A stretch of 64,000 bases of DNA, taken from positions 620,001 to 684,000 of the forward strand of contig MU008166.1 of NCBI GenBank assembly GCA_010909165.1. Direction: 5' to 3'. Both the position numbers and the translations under genes were made by a program. Below the pieces are notes generated by a model, which had not been told where the DNA came from, searched no databases, and worked only from the letters and a program-made list of their open reading frames with translations. Numbering within the stretch: the first letter of the stretch is position 1; the number at the start of each line of letters is the position of its first letter. The DNA comes from Anthoceros angustus. Its lineage: Eukaryota; Streptophyta; Anthocerotopsida; Anthocerotales; Anthocerotaceae. Shown piece by piece: positions 12,141 to 23,241 of this stretch.

Positions 12141-12960
12141 TTGCCTTTCCGTGGGCCAAGGACAAATTTGTCCTTCGCCCATGACATGAATTTACATGTC
12201 TGGGCGGGGACAATTTGTCCTTGGCCCATATGAAAATTTATGTCTGGCCACACCATGCCATGCATAAGTTCGTGGGCCAAGGACAAATGTGTCCTTGGCC
12301 CACGAATGGCGTTCATGTCCTGGTCTTGACCATGCCATGCATTGCCATGGGCCAAGGACAAAGTTGTCCTGCCCATGAAACGCCTTGTAATATACATGTC
12401 ATGGCCCAAGGACAAATTTGTCCATGGCAATTATATAAATGTCCTTGGCCCATTATATAAATGTCATGCGCGACATTTACATGCATATACATTTCATGGT
12501 CAAAGGAAAAATGTTTCCTTGGACCATCACATGCATATGCATGTCATGGTCATATCATGTCCTTGGCCCATGACATGTATATGCACGTCATGGGCCAAGG
12601 ACATGACAGCGGCATGACCGCATGCACATGTCGAGGCCCAAGGACAAATAAATCCTTGTGCAATGACGAGGTCGCATTTGTCCTTGGCCCTCGAAATGCC
12701 GGCGAATGTGCTTGGCCGTCGCTATGTGTGGCGAGATATTCGTGACTATATGTTCGGCCATGACATGTAAATGCATGCCATGGTCAAGCCCATGACATGC
12801 ATATACATGTCATGGCCCAATCATCGATGTCCGTGGACCATGTCATGCATGTACATGTCATGGCGGAAGGACAAATGACACCACGGACATGGGCATTTCC
12901 CAATCCAAGGACCATGACATGCATTGACTCATCATGGACCAAAGACAATCCCGGTGACCA
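11480..12960. repeat. Array of about 16 palindromic units built on GGCCAAGGACAA...TTGTCCTTGGCC
   Basis: The region alternates two palindromes. One is ggccaaggacaa followed within a few bases by its complement ttgtccttggcc. The other is based on catgacatgcata/tatgcatgtcatg. Clear TTGTCCTTGGCCC half-sites occur near 11711, 11757, 11905, 11985, 12216 and 12670, with many one- or two-base variants between. Spacing is roughly 50-90 bp. Several translations look long only because the repeat lacks stops; no gene is proposed. Function is unknown; possible roles are protein binding sites or hairpin-forming DNA inside the transposon. Confidence 0.8.
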
Positions 12961-15900
12961 CGAGACACGTTTCGTGTCGTCACCCTTGTGAGGCACCTCG
13001 GTGCAAGCGGTGTGCATCGTGGATAGCGTGGGTGTGAAATGAATATGTGTCATCCGGTCATTACAAAGCGTGCACTTGGGGTGTGCCATGATCCTAGGCC
13101 ATCCATCTGCTTGCACCATTGTCAAGGTTTATACATTACTTGTTCGATGTCTGTGATTGTACATTGTTAATTATGCTTACCTCACGAAAACCCGCTACTC
13201 ACGTCCATGGGCGACACCACCGCCAAAGGTCGCCATGGCGAGACGGGCTTTCGTGTGTGGCGTCAATGCACACCTGCCACGCCGCCTGAGCAGACGGTCG
13301 ATATCGCAGATTCTCCCAGCGTAAACCGATGTTCCGGAGGCACGGTTGCGTGTAGAAATCGGCTCTTCTCCGAGATTTGCTTTAACTACGAACTCACGGT
13401 CTTGTGAAAAGCTCCAGCTCTTGCTTAAGTCTCCTCCCTGCGGTTTGAGGCCTACCGTGAACCCCATCACTCCCCTCCACCCCTCCCCACCCAGCGTCTC
13501 CACCGTTCCTCTCCTCCCCACCCCGCCCCCCCCTTGGCGGGGCACGGTATGCGAGCCCTCGTCCCTAGTGTCCACAGCGGATGTGCGAGGCGGATCTGAC
13601 TTCCGCGTTCCTACATCTTGAATGGGTTGGGCATCTCGGCTTGCACTTTGGACACCTCCACGGCTGTCGATGGCCGTCGAGGACCCGGTGGCTGTGTGCG
13701 TGTGTGTATCCTCGCCCTTTTTGGAACCCCGTTCCAATGGCCAAGTGGAAGCCTCCCAACGCCTTGGGTTCGTGTCTCGACCACCCGGCCGGATCTCGGG
13801 GCCGTGGGGTTGGTGTGTGTGTGCGTCCATGACCAGTGCGGCCCAAGGTGTCGGCACGATTCACCCTTTTCACTCATTGCGTTCAATAGTTTTTGGTTCA
13901 CGCATGCGGCCGCCTTTTCCTTCCGTGCTCAACTATCTTCTTCCAACATTGCGGTGTGTGCGGAGGTTGTGGGCTCCTATAGATAGGCACCGAGTATGGC
14001 TATGAAGGATTGGACGGCGGGCCATGTCACGATGGCCATCAGGGCGATGGACGGAAGGTTGCTCTCCGTCCATTGCCCGAAGGGACGGAAGGTTGCTCTC
14101 GTCTGCCATCAAGGACTGGTATGCACGGTCCTCGCTCCCACAGGCTGTCTCTTCATAGGTACATCTTTGGTGGAGGGAGGAGGTGTACACCTCGGAGGTC
14201 GAGGTCGAGTGCGGCGATGTAGCGCCCGGAATGTCCTTTCCGGCAACTAGAATCTGTACACTTGGTGTGGGCTGGAAATAATAAAGCAGGCGCTGTGAGG
14301 TGGTTGGCGGAATGGAGGGTATGGGTGGTGCCTCCATGCAGGCGGACACCACAGCAACCCGGCGTCCGCGACATTTCCGTGTTACGTGGGTCATGATTGC
14401 CTTCAATTTATTGTGCCTTGGTGAGGATGGACATGAATTAAACAAAGGCTACTAATTCCGCACCTATTGCCCAAAACGTAAGGTCACCGCTCTAAAAGGG
14501 CAGTGCGGAATGTGTCGCGATGCGACACATGGACCCGTTAGGAAAGGAAGGAGTTCATATCCGCAGCCGAAAGAAAGGGCGAAGGTCCAAAGGAAGGCGA
14601 AGGCCAAGGGAGCCGCGAGGCGATGCGTCGAGGCCATCGTCCAGTGAGGCGAAGGAAGGAAATCGAGGCGTGGTTGAATGCGCGGATGCGGGGCTCTCTG
14701 CTCAAGCGGGCACCCCTCAGGCGAGGGGACTCCACTTGGGAAGAAGAGGCACACGGAGACCAGGCTGAAATTCTTGCAAAGGCTGCACGAAGTCGGAGAT
14801 GTTGTGCGATCTAAGTCGTCTGTTTTGGGCAGAATGAAGCTGCAGATGTGGAGGGTTCACATCGGATGCCATACTGTGGATGAAGATCCATTGAGCATGG
14901 ACACAGAGGGAGGACGGGCGGCATGGGACGCGATTTGCAGCCATTGGGTGCGGTGGTTTTGGGCTTGTTTTCGCGCTTGGGAGCTCTCTGAGATTTCGAG
15001 AGCATGAGCTCCACGCTTTCCCGTAGACAAAGTGCGATAAAGGAGGTTATGCACACTAGCGATGGTGGCTGCACGAAATGTTTTGCCTTTCACCGCATTC
15101 TTGACACAAGGCATGACACCGTCAATGTCGTGGCGGTCGCCAAACATATGACATTGAATGTTGCACGAGTGGAGTCACCCACGGCGGGCGAACCGTTCCG
15201 ACCGTTGTCCCCAACCTCGATATCGACCGTCATCCCTTTCTATCCATCGTTCGCCCCAGGCGGGTGGGTGTGGCGTGACGGCCAGGCGTCCATCCGGAAG
15301 ACATCTCGTGTTGAACTCGTCTTCCACGGCACTCTGCGGGGCTGACGGTAATCAAACACGGACCCACAAGTCCGTTCCATGCCACTCGATGGCTCGGGGT
15401 CGGTCTGGCGGTGGCATTTGGCGTCGAGACATCTTGGTGATGTCTCGCGCTTGATCAGTGAGAACACCATAGGGTCTTGTCGGAGGCTTCCATTGTCGAC
15501 ACGCCATATGCGGATGCTTTAGCTCTGCGGCGCATCTCGGGCTCCTGTTCCCAGGCAGGTCGGTCGTGAGTCCGGTCACGCGTCCATGGTGAAGCATTTC
15601 TTACGCGGCGAGACTTCTTTTGTTCGAATGGGCTTATTTGTTTGAAGTCGCGGAAGCGCTTCCATTTTGAAGTTCTTCCTCCCTTGATTCTTCTTCGCGT
15701 CATCCACAGTCACGGTGGGAGAATGCCACGAATCTGATCGTGTGTACAGCCCTTGCCGAGAGTGCGTCACGGTCGCGGGGCCGTATTCGACTCACGTCTC
15801 GAGTTCATTGCCTTCGCCAAGTAATGCAAGCGGCGGTGATGCGGACCATTGTGACCTTCGATCTGCTCCATATGGTTCAATTGTTGTGGTTAATGGCGGC

Positions 15901-16260
15901 CGCCCATGCAATAATTGCGGGGCGATGGGCATGGGCAGCCGTATGGTGGGCACCATGCATCCGCCGGACACGGTGTCACATATGTCCAGGGCACCGTCAG
16001 CAGTGGCGATGCTAAGTGATAGCGGAATTAGACAATTCGGAAGAGGCGGATGGTGAGACTTGCCCACCGGGTACCACGGTGGATGAGTTGTTGGCGACCG
16101 ACCACAGGCGGAGCAGGAGAAGCGATGCGGCTGCGTCTTGGCGGCGGTGAAACGCCCTTATCGACATCCCGAAGATGGTTGAAGGAGCGGGCTAAGCGCC
16201 ACACTCTTATTATTGTCTTGGCAATCAATGTATGACATCGATGGCGTCATCATGGCGGGA
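12961..16260. other. Interior of element A without a recognisable gene
   Basis: Several open frames up to 220 codons exist (for example minus 13195-13857 and minus 13933-14445). They are low in recognisable motifs, overlap frames on the other strand, and end in GC-rich simple sequence, so I do not call genes. The N-terminal part of the TNP2 gene should lie towards the right end (about 15700-16260), but I cannot trace it with confidence. Confidence 0.4.
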
Positions 16261-16376
16261 CTTTTCTTGACTAATTACCCGATATTACGCCACCAGATAC
16301 GCCCAAAGACATGTACGAGGCCAAGGCACTTTTTACATGTTTGGGCCAAAGTGAGAAAATCCACTAGAGAGGGATG
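16261..16376 (+). pseudogene. TNP2-like transposase of element A, part upstream of the element B insertion
   Basis: The frame at 16287-16373 gives a P-K-D-M-Y-E-A-K-A-L segment and then an L-G-Q-S-E-K-I-H segment, typical of the region ahead of the cysteine pair in CACTA TNP2 transposases (Transposase_21 family). There is one stop codon after the His. The trace ends exactly at the left end of element B and continues in register at 26811. This is direct evidence that B landed in A's transposase gene. Confidence 0.65.
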
Positions 16377-16392
16377 CACTACTACAAAATGG

Positions 16393-18399
16393 CGGTTATG
16401 GCGGAATTAAAGACATGGGAGAGATGATTCAGGTGGGAAAATGACAGCTACATTTGCCGAGCAATTCGTGATATGGTAGTCATTGAAATCGTGCTCGATT
16501 TGAATGGCGATCTCAACGTGCTTACATCTGCCGATTCACGTTTTGAGTTCCGTTAGTTGGACCACTCTCTCACTTGCGTGCAATGGTAGATAATTTCAGG
16601 GGTTGCGGTCGGATGGGGCGTTGTCGGTGATGATGAAATGGGCCGTCGTCGCCCCCCTCCCACGGCACCCACCTCCTCCATCCGTCCGCCTTGTGTGGTC
16701 CCCCTTGCGGGAGGCGCCCGTGGACAAGAGCCGGCACAGCCAGGTGTTTGGCATCTTGCTGTGGTCGGTCAACCTTTGACTGGGTGAAGCGTAGCCGCTC
16801 TGGTCAGGTCATCATGTTCAGTGTCATGCTTCTGGCGCACTTGTCCATTTCCACGCTGGCAGCCAGATACGTGTGGGAAATGGGTTCCATCAAATAAAAA
16901 ACATTCAGAATCGGATTTGGCTGATGCGAGGTTGTTGCAACAAGCGAGATTACCCAGCGCAAACTTAGCATACCTCCAGACTACATCTAAACGGTGTTAC
17001 AATTATTTGTTAGGAACCACATAAGATAACCCGATCCAATTAAGGTAATACAATGACCTCCAAAAGTCGGAAGAAACCCTCTCCGGTAGGACCTCACATA
17101 TCGTCTCGAACACCTTGGGTGGCGACTACGCCATCCGTAAACCCTCCCACCCTCCCATGACATTTCAATCTGATCATGCTTCCAGGCGCGCCTCCAAAAT
17201 GTCCTTAGTTACGCCTTCATCTTCCGCTGGCCTTCCTTGCGTGTGCATTCCTTTCGTTTCTTGAAGGCAATCGAGTTCCGCCTAGCGGCCGCCCGCCATC
17301 CCATGCCCCTACAAGTTCCTCTGCTTCTCCAGACCGCAAGGCCTGCCTGGTTATCCTGCGGGTGGGAGTGCCAATGACATCCTGCGTTTCATGGACAATG
17401 TCCACGGCCGAGATTCAAGTTGGGCGTTGTCCGGAGTCCGTCCAGATCCTTTGCCCGCGGCCACTTTCTCTCCTCCTCAGCTTATTCGCCTCGCATTATC
17501 GTGAGCCACCGACATCCCGCTGCCGTTTCTTCGAGCATCGCTTGCTTGCACACCAGAGCAAGAAGCCAGAATCGCCAGCACACCCGCACACCATCGACAC
17601 ATGCCAAATCAACAATACACACTAGCACCCTCCGGTGATTCCTTGGTGGCACACTAAAAACCATGTCCCACCGGGTCGATCTATCAGGCCTTTCAACGAC
17701 CTTAGCTTGGAGGAGCACCGAAAATATACCTGCCCTCCGAGCGCTCCCATCCGTTTCCAGGGCGCCCCCTCCTACAAACGAGTACACACCACCCGCTTAG
17801 TTCCCCTTTCCATATTCATGCAATGCATGGTACAAAGCATGACGGGTGGAGTGTACATCGTATATTCGATGACACCAGACACAACAATGTCGTCGACACG
17901 GTAGAAAGCCCGTGCACATTGGGACCTTGCATTATCATCTCAATGGCAAAATACAGGTGCATTCCTTACCTCTATGACTCACCACCGCTGCAAGAGCACC
18001 ACCCCCACCATCCCGGCCATTGTTGCAGTTCCGTTGTCGGTGAAGCGAGAGAACCACCAAAGCCCACACTTTCCAGCAGTCCTCCCCGAGTTGGATACCG
18101 TGGGCACTTACCTATTGTTCCTCCCTCTCCGTTTGATGGAGCTCCTATTTCCACTGCAATATGATGCCAGTGCAAGGGTTAGTCCATGAGTCCATGTGTC
18201 ACAACGAAACTCTCACCAGGTGTTTCCAGTCACCACTATTCTCGCATCTTGAAGGACAGTCTGCGACATGTGTACCTGTTGCTCCCTCGCTTCCACCTCC
18301 AGCCGATTGTCCTGTAACTAAAAATCAGGAAACGTTTAGGTTAGCCAGAATGGTATATCGCGCACACCACATCACGACATGACCCAGCTGGAAGCACAA
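16393..18399. other. Terminal part of element B after its second-protein gene
   Basis: This stretch contains the inner part of the element's end and short ORFs that look like chance. I see no domain, no long open frame on the minus strand and no strong repeat. Confidence 0.4.
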
Positions 18400-20599
18400 C
18401 TAACAAAGATTTTCCTCACGTCGCCTCCCTCCGTTGGCAGCCCAGTATACGGGCATCCTGTCCAGACCGTGCTTCGCAGCCCACTGCACCTCCAAGACGG
18501 ATGGTTCTTGGCCATACATGTCCTCGAATCGGCGTCTAAAGTCCTGTCCACCGCCCCGACCAAATGGATTTGTCCCGGCTGTCCCATGTTTGTCCTTCCT
18601 TGCCTCCACTGCAGTCATCTGCGGACATCTTGGCCAGCTCCCATGCCCGCCTCGTATTGCGTGACTCCCCACTCGATTGTTGTCCACCACACTTCAGGAG
18701 TCACTGAGTCAGGGCGTAGCCGCGCAACTGGTGTCCTCTTCCCCAACGTCCTAAGAATCCGTGCCCCCTTCTTCACCCTTTGCAAGTGGTTGTAGCACCT
18801 AGCCCGTGTGCAATTGGAGAACTTTGTGCGGATGACTTCCTTGTTTGTGATCGACGGGTACTCCTCGGCCACCTTGTCCACCAGGTCTAGTCGAAGCGCG
18901 ATGTCATGCATCGTCCAGCACTTCAGAAACTGTAGCTTTGAGGCCACCGCCTCGGATTCTTTTTCGGATGGCTTCTCCGCCTCAAAGACGCTAGCGGACA
19001 TGTCTGCCCAACCTTAGCGGCCTCATCATACAGCTTGCTTGCCAACGTCGATATCCTCTGATGCCCATGGACCTTGATGAGTTTGCGGATCACATCGTGC
19101 AGGCCTCGATGAGCTCGATAACACCGCAAAGCAAAGAACCTCGATTCTCCTTGGGAGCCCTGCTCATGACCGTCACGCATGGAAGTCATGCGGTCACGCT
19201 GCCGCCATCTTCCCCGCATGTCCAGGTGATGTCATCCTCGTTTTCCGACCACTGGCCTCTTCTCGCCTGCGCATTGTTGCTAGCCCATCCGGCGAATCCA
19301 GCCAGTGCCCACCCGCAGCCATTACTTCCTCTTCCGGCCTTGCTTCCGATATGCCGGTGGCTACGGCAGATTCCACTTCCCTCGGAGTCGGCGTCTCTGT
19401 TCCAGGCCACCTAGCCCCTTCCGCCAGCACGGGAACCCGCCGAGGTGTGGGCTGATGGTAACACCACACAGTGACCAGACAAGGAGTTGTGAGCAGCAAG
19501 CGCTTACCTTGTTTGAAATTCGGAAGTGCATGTCCAGCGGGGGCATGCGCTGGCAGGGTGAGCAGAAGGGGGAGGGGGAGCGGGAGGCGCACGGAGGAGG
19601 GAAAGGGCAGGGGATGGGATGACGCGAGCGGAGCCGTACGCCTGCGCCTGCAGGTGTTGCTTATGGTCCCGCTCTGCCTCGAGTTCCCATGCCGGGATGT
19701 GGCATGGCGCCTCCGGGCTTCCCACAATCCGCACCGAGCTCAAGTCTACATAGAACTCATGCGTGGGCGGATCGGGAGGAGGCTTGGCTGCCTCCACCTC
19801 GGTCGACTGCGGCAGGCCGACATCCCCAGCCCTCCAAGGTGGAGGTCCGGGATGACGCTGCAGCGGACGGGGGCCTCTCGGTCTTCCACCTTCATCACCC
19901 GCACTGCCTCAAAGATCCCAGACGGGTCCTTGGCGGCCTGCGCCAACGCCCCTCGGCAAACCCTTCCATCCAACCCACGCGCTCTGGCGACTCCCCATCT
20001 TCCAAGCTCTTTGAGATGGCGCGTGTATTTGAGTTGCAGCCAACCTCACGACTCGCTGAGGCTAGAGCAAATCCGGGGCCGCCATGTGTGCTTGCTGACG
20101 GCAACTGCTCACGGACATCCTGCCTCCTCCATGTCGGGACCCGGCGTCTGCCACCTGGTGTTGATAACGCCCGACGGCGCTCTGCTGCAGACGCTCGCCT
20201 CATGAGCATCACCAACTGTGCCCAGCCGAGGCGGATTGCTTTCGCCAGATCCTCATCCATGCATGCCTCAGTTGCATTCAAACGGTCTGGCTGCGGGCAT
20301 GCCACCATGCTGAGGGCGATGGCCGCAGATAGCTCATCCGGGTCCGCATCCATGGGCCTTCCCTGCAAGGCGAGTGGAGGGCGAAAGCCTAACATAGCGC
20401 TCTCGAGAGCAGCCGCGGTCACAAACGCCATAAGGAGGAGAACTTCGAAGGCGTCGGTGCGAGAAGGCGGTGTCCAAATGGGAAGGAGCCCGCGTTTTGG
20501 GCATGCAGACAGGGGAATGGCCGGTTTGGGCCGACAAAATGATGGCCCACATCCCATAAATGGTTGGAGTAATTGCCGCCTACCATGTACTCTGAACAT
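18400..20599 (-). pseudogene. CACTA second-protein (TNPA-like) gene of element B with ubiquitin-interacting-motif-like segments
   Basis: Reading leftward, an open frame at 20599-19895 encodes an Ala/Arg-rich region. It contains D-P-D-E-L-S-A-A-I-A-L-S-M and, about 17 residues later, D-E-D-L-A-K-A-I-R-L, both close to the ubiquitin-interacting motif pattern (acidic, L-x-x-A-I-x-x-S). A Pro-rich segment and a Glu-rich segment follow (19797-19194). The shared second-protein domain is at 19001-18615, with W and R-x-R blocks and a W-W-T-T-I-E-W-G block. An N-P-F-G-R-G-G-G-x-x-F-x-R-R-F-E-D-M-Y-G block follows (about 18600-18500), which matches N-P-W-G-K-G-G in the + gene at 30773-31066. Frame changes between segments may be introns or decay. 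It is downstream of the transposase, as TNPA-like genes usually are. Confidence 0.55.
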
Positions 20600-21540
20600 T
20601 CATGTCGAGCAATCGATTCCGTAGGATGCTGAGTCCTCCACTACCCGCCCTTCCGAACACTAAACACATTCCTACTTCCACTTCCACTACATGGGCCCGA
20701 GATGGTCACCTCGGACACCTTATCAAGGCAATACAATATGTGTGTACATGTTGAGGAACACAGTCCATGCAACCCAGACGCCGGACCAGACCATGGAGTC
20801 CGGCACACTGCGTAATCACAGCATCCAACTTCCCGCCCACTCCATGACCTCCTTCCGTGGTGCCTAGTTGGGAGGACGCGAAGAACAGTTTCCGCCGCAC
20901 CACCGCCATGTGGTTACGTGGTTGTGTAAGAGTCGGAGGTGGGTGTTGGTGGGGCGCCCGCGCTTGCAAAATCGGTATGGGTGCTTGCGAATCCATATGC
21001 CAATTTGAGATATGGATTGCCTGCCGCATCTTCAGACGCGCCCTGGTTGTGCGGGAGGCCCCGGTGTGTGACCTTCCAGAAGTTTCGTGCCCACCGAAAG
21101 CGATTTCCCACGATGGCACGCCCATTCCACGAGCTTTCAAAATACGTCGTGAGGCCGCCATCATGTCGGTGTCCGGACCATGGCATTTACAAGTGTCTAC
21201 TACCACGACCCACTGGTGCATGCGTCACGGGCATCACGCCGTAATTTGTTGATCGCCTGCCCGGAAGGCCGAAAAGTGCTATGCGGCACGGGTCAAGTTT
21301 ACATCCGTAGTCCGCATGGATACGCGGACCTTCGCGCGAACTACAATGCCACATTCGGGTCGCGCAGTAATCAAATTCCGCACATTCTACTTGGAATGTG
21401 AACCATGCGATTAATCAAGAACTACCAATGCGCCTCTTTCACACAAAGCAACAACAGCGCCTTCGCGCCAAAACTCCTCCCATTAAGTCCCATGTATACG
21501 TGGAAGGCTTCCTGTCACACCCAAGCTCCTTCGCATCGAG
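20600..21540. other. Spacer in element B, no gene seen
   Basis: Open frames on both strands overlap here (for example minus 20706-21221 and plus 20857-21252) and neither shows a recognisable domain. I treat this as non-coding or decayed. Confidence 0.35.
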
Positions 21541-21542
21541 AA

Positions 21543-21548
21543 TATAAA
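21543..21548 (+). promoter_or_regulatory. TATA box candidate for the rightward gene in element B
   Basis: The hexamer tataaa in the context gaatataaacc lies about 109 bp upstream of the ATG at 21652, and GC-rich sequence follows. The position suits a plant core promoter. It is supported only by spacing. Confidence 0.4.
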
Positions 21549-21651
21549 CCCCGCACCCGCCCACCTCCCATTTTCAATTCCACTGCGCCTTTGCGGTTAT
21601 AGCCCTGCTCATTCTCTAGCTGAAATCATTCTTCGCAGCGCCTTTTGTGGG

Positions 21652-22964
21652 ATGGAGAGCCGAGATGTTATTGTATCGAATGACCGGTCTTCCGGCCATT
21701 CAAGCGAGAGTGAACCTAGTTCCTCGCCGGCTCCATTACGGACTCGCCTCCGATTCGGGTTCTCGACCCGAAAACCTTATCGCCTTCAACTTCACCCTTC
21801 TCGCCTCTCGATTCACAACTTGCGCAGAGGCCCCCAATCTCAGCTAGTCTGGAGGGCTCCGAGGTGTGGGCTATGAGCAAGCGACGTGTGCAATGCTGAA
21901 TGCCCGTCTTCCTGCGGCTCCGGTCTGGCAGTGGGATCACGCCGTGCCCAACTCTCTCCTGCGGGGACTACGCCATTGCCCTTGCGTTTCGCATCGGAGA
22001 AGTTGAACCACTTGGACTATGGGCCCCCGGTCCCGGCAAGTGGTGCATTCAGCTTGTGGAGCCCTGTGGATTGTTCACCTCGGAGAAATACAATTGGTTC
22101 ACACGACTTTCGACGAACGATGCTGGCCCATGGAATCTGCGGACGAAGGACAAGTGGCAAATTCCCAAGCCTTGGTACGGTGTGATCCGAGTGGGCCGGG
22201 CATGTTAGAACGTGCCAAAGAAATTGGGGACTACGTTGTCGACATTCTGGGAGAGATGAAAAAGCGGGAGGAACCCGTGAAGTTTGCGACACTGGTGGAG
22301 GTGGGGACTCCAGCAACCCATGTGGCCTTCAATTGCCGATTCGGAGCCCACCGGCTGGACATCTGGGTCCAGGAGCTGAACCCATGTTTTGTTGAGGAGA
22401 AGGAGGTGCTGCCGAAGCCTATCACTGGCCAGAACAACTTGAAAGCGGACATCGAGAGCGAGCTGCGGTGGCTGAAGTGGAGCGAGCATGGCGGGAGGAT
22501 GCTTCAGCGGACTGTTGGTCCAAGGTGGGATGAAGAAAGGCTTACGTTGTGGACGGGTCCTCAGGCCGGCTTGAAGAACTTGCTTGCTGCCGCGTGCAAG
22601 GGTGATGGGAAGTTGGCAAAAGAAGTCAATTGACAAGCGGTGCGTGGGTTTTGCCCACAAGCTCCATTTTGTCTACAACCATGTTGAACATTTCCAAGGC
22701 ACATCGATTTCCGTCAACGATGAAGGCATCTACCACATCCTAGAAGCCCGTGATCTAATTGTCAAATGTTGCCACCGCGGCCGGGAAGGAAGGGTCATGC
22801 TCGGTGGTCGGAGCGGTCTTTGCTTTCATGTTTTCCCCACGACCGGCACGCCATTGGAAGTTGATGTGCGTGATGCTCATGTTCGGATTACCTTTTTGGC
22901 TAGCGAAGCCCCAACGCCTTGGTGTATGCAGGATGTTTCAAGATGGCCTCGGCCACCGCTTTAG
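21652..22964 (+). pseudogene. Unidentified rightward gene inside element B (frameshifted)
   Basis: From the ATG at 21652 a Ser-rich N-terminus runs to 21876. A second open frame (21900-22208) holds a W-C-I-Q and E-P-C-G-L-F segment and continues after a frame change near 22200 as a 140-residue open frame ending at 22633. That last part contains regular hydrophobic and acidic spacing and many Trp and Glu residues. A further open frame (22584-22964) may be its C-terminal part. The codon pattern looks coding, but I recognise no family. Its direction is opposite to the transposase and second protein, and element A has no counterpart, so it could be a captured host fragment or an accessory gene. 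Convergent overlap with the transposase end at 23242 is close. Confidence 0.35.
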
Positions 22965-23241
22965 ACATTTGTGTTAGAAGCCCTTTGTCAGCAATTTGGG
23001 ACCGCAAGCCTCTCACAAGGCTGTTGTGTTTTGTTTGTAGCCCTTTGCTGGGCAGTTTTGTCTAATGGCTTCAAGCCCACCTTGGCCCGCTTTTGCCTCT
23101 TGGTCTCGCCCGAACATTGAACATCCGCCGGACAATCGGTGAACACCGCACATACACACGAGCTTGTGACCCTCGAACCCACTTCCTACCCACCGCGAAC
23201 CCGAGCCCTCACCATCATAAGGGCACGCACTCCCGCCTCTA

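Noticed and set aside
11469-12745. Several frames in the palindrome array (up to 121 codons)
   Set aside because: The encoded G-P-W/C-H-V-type repeats only reflect the DNA repeat on both strands.
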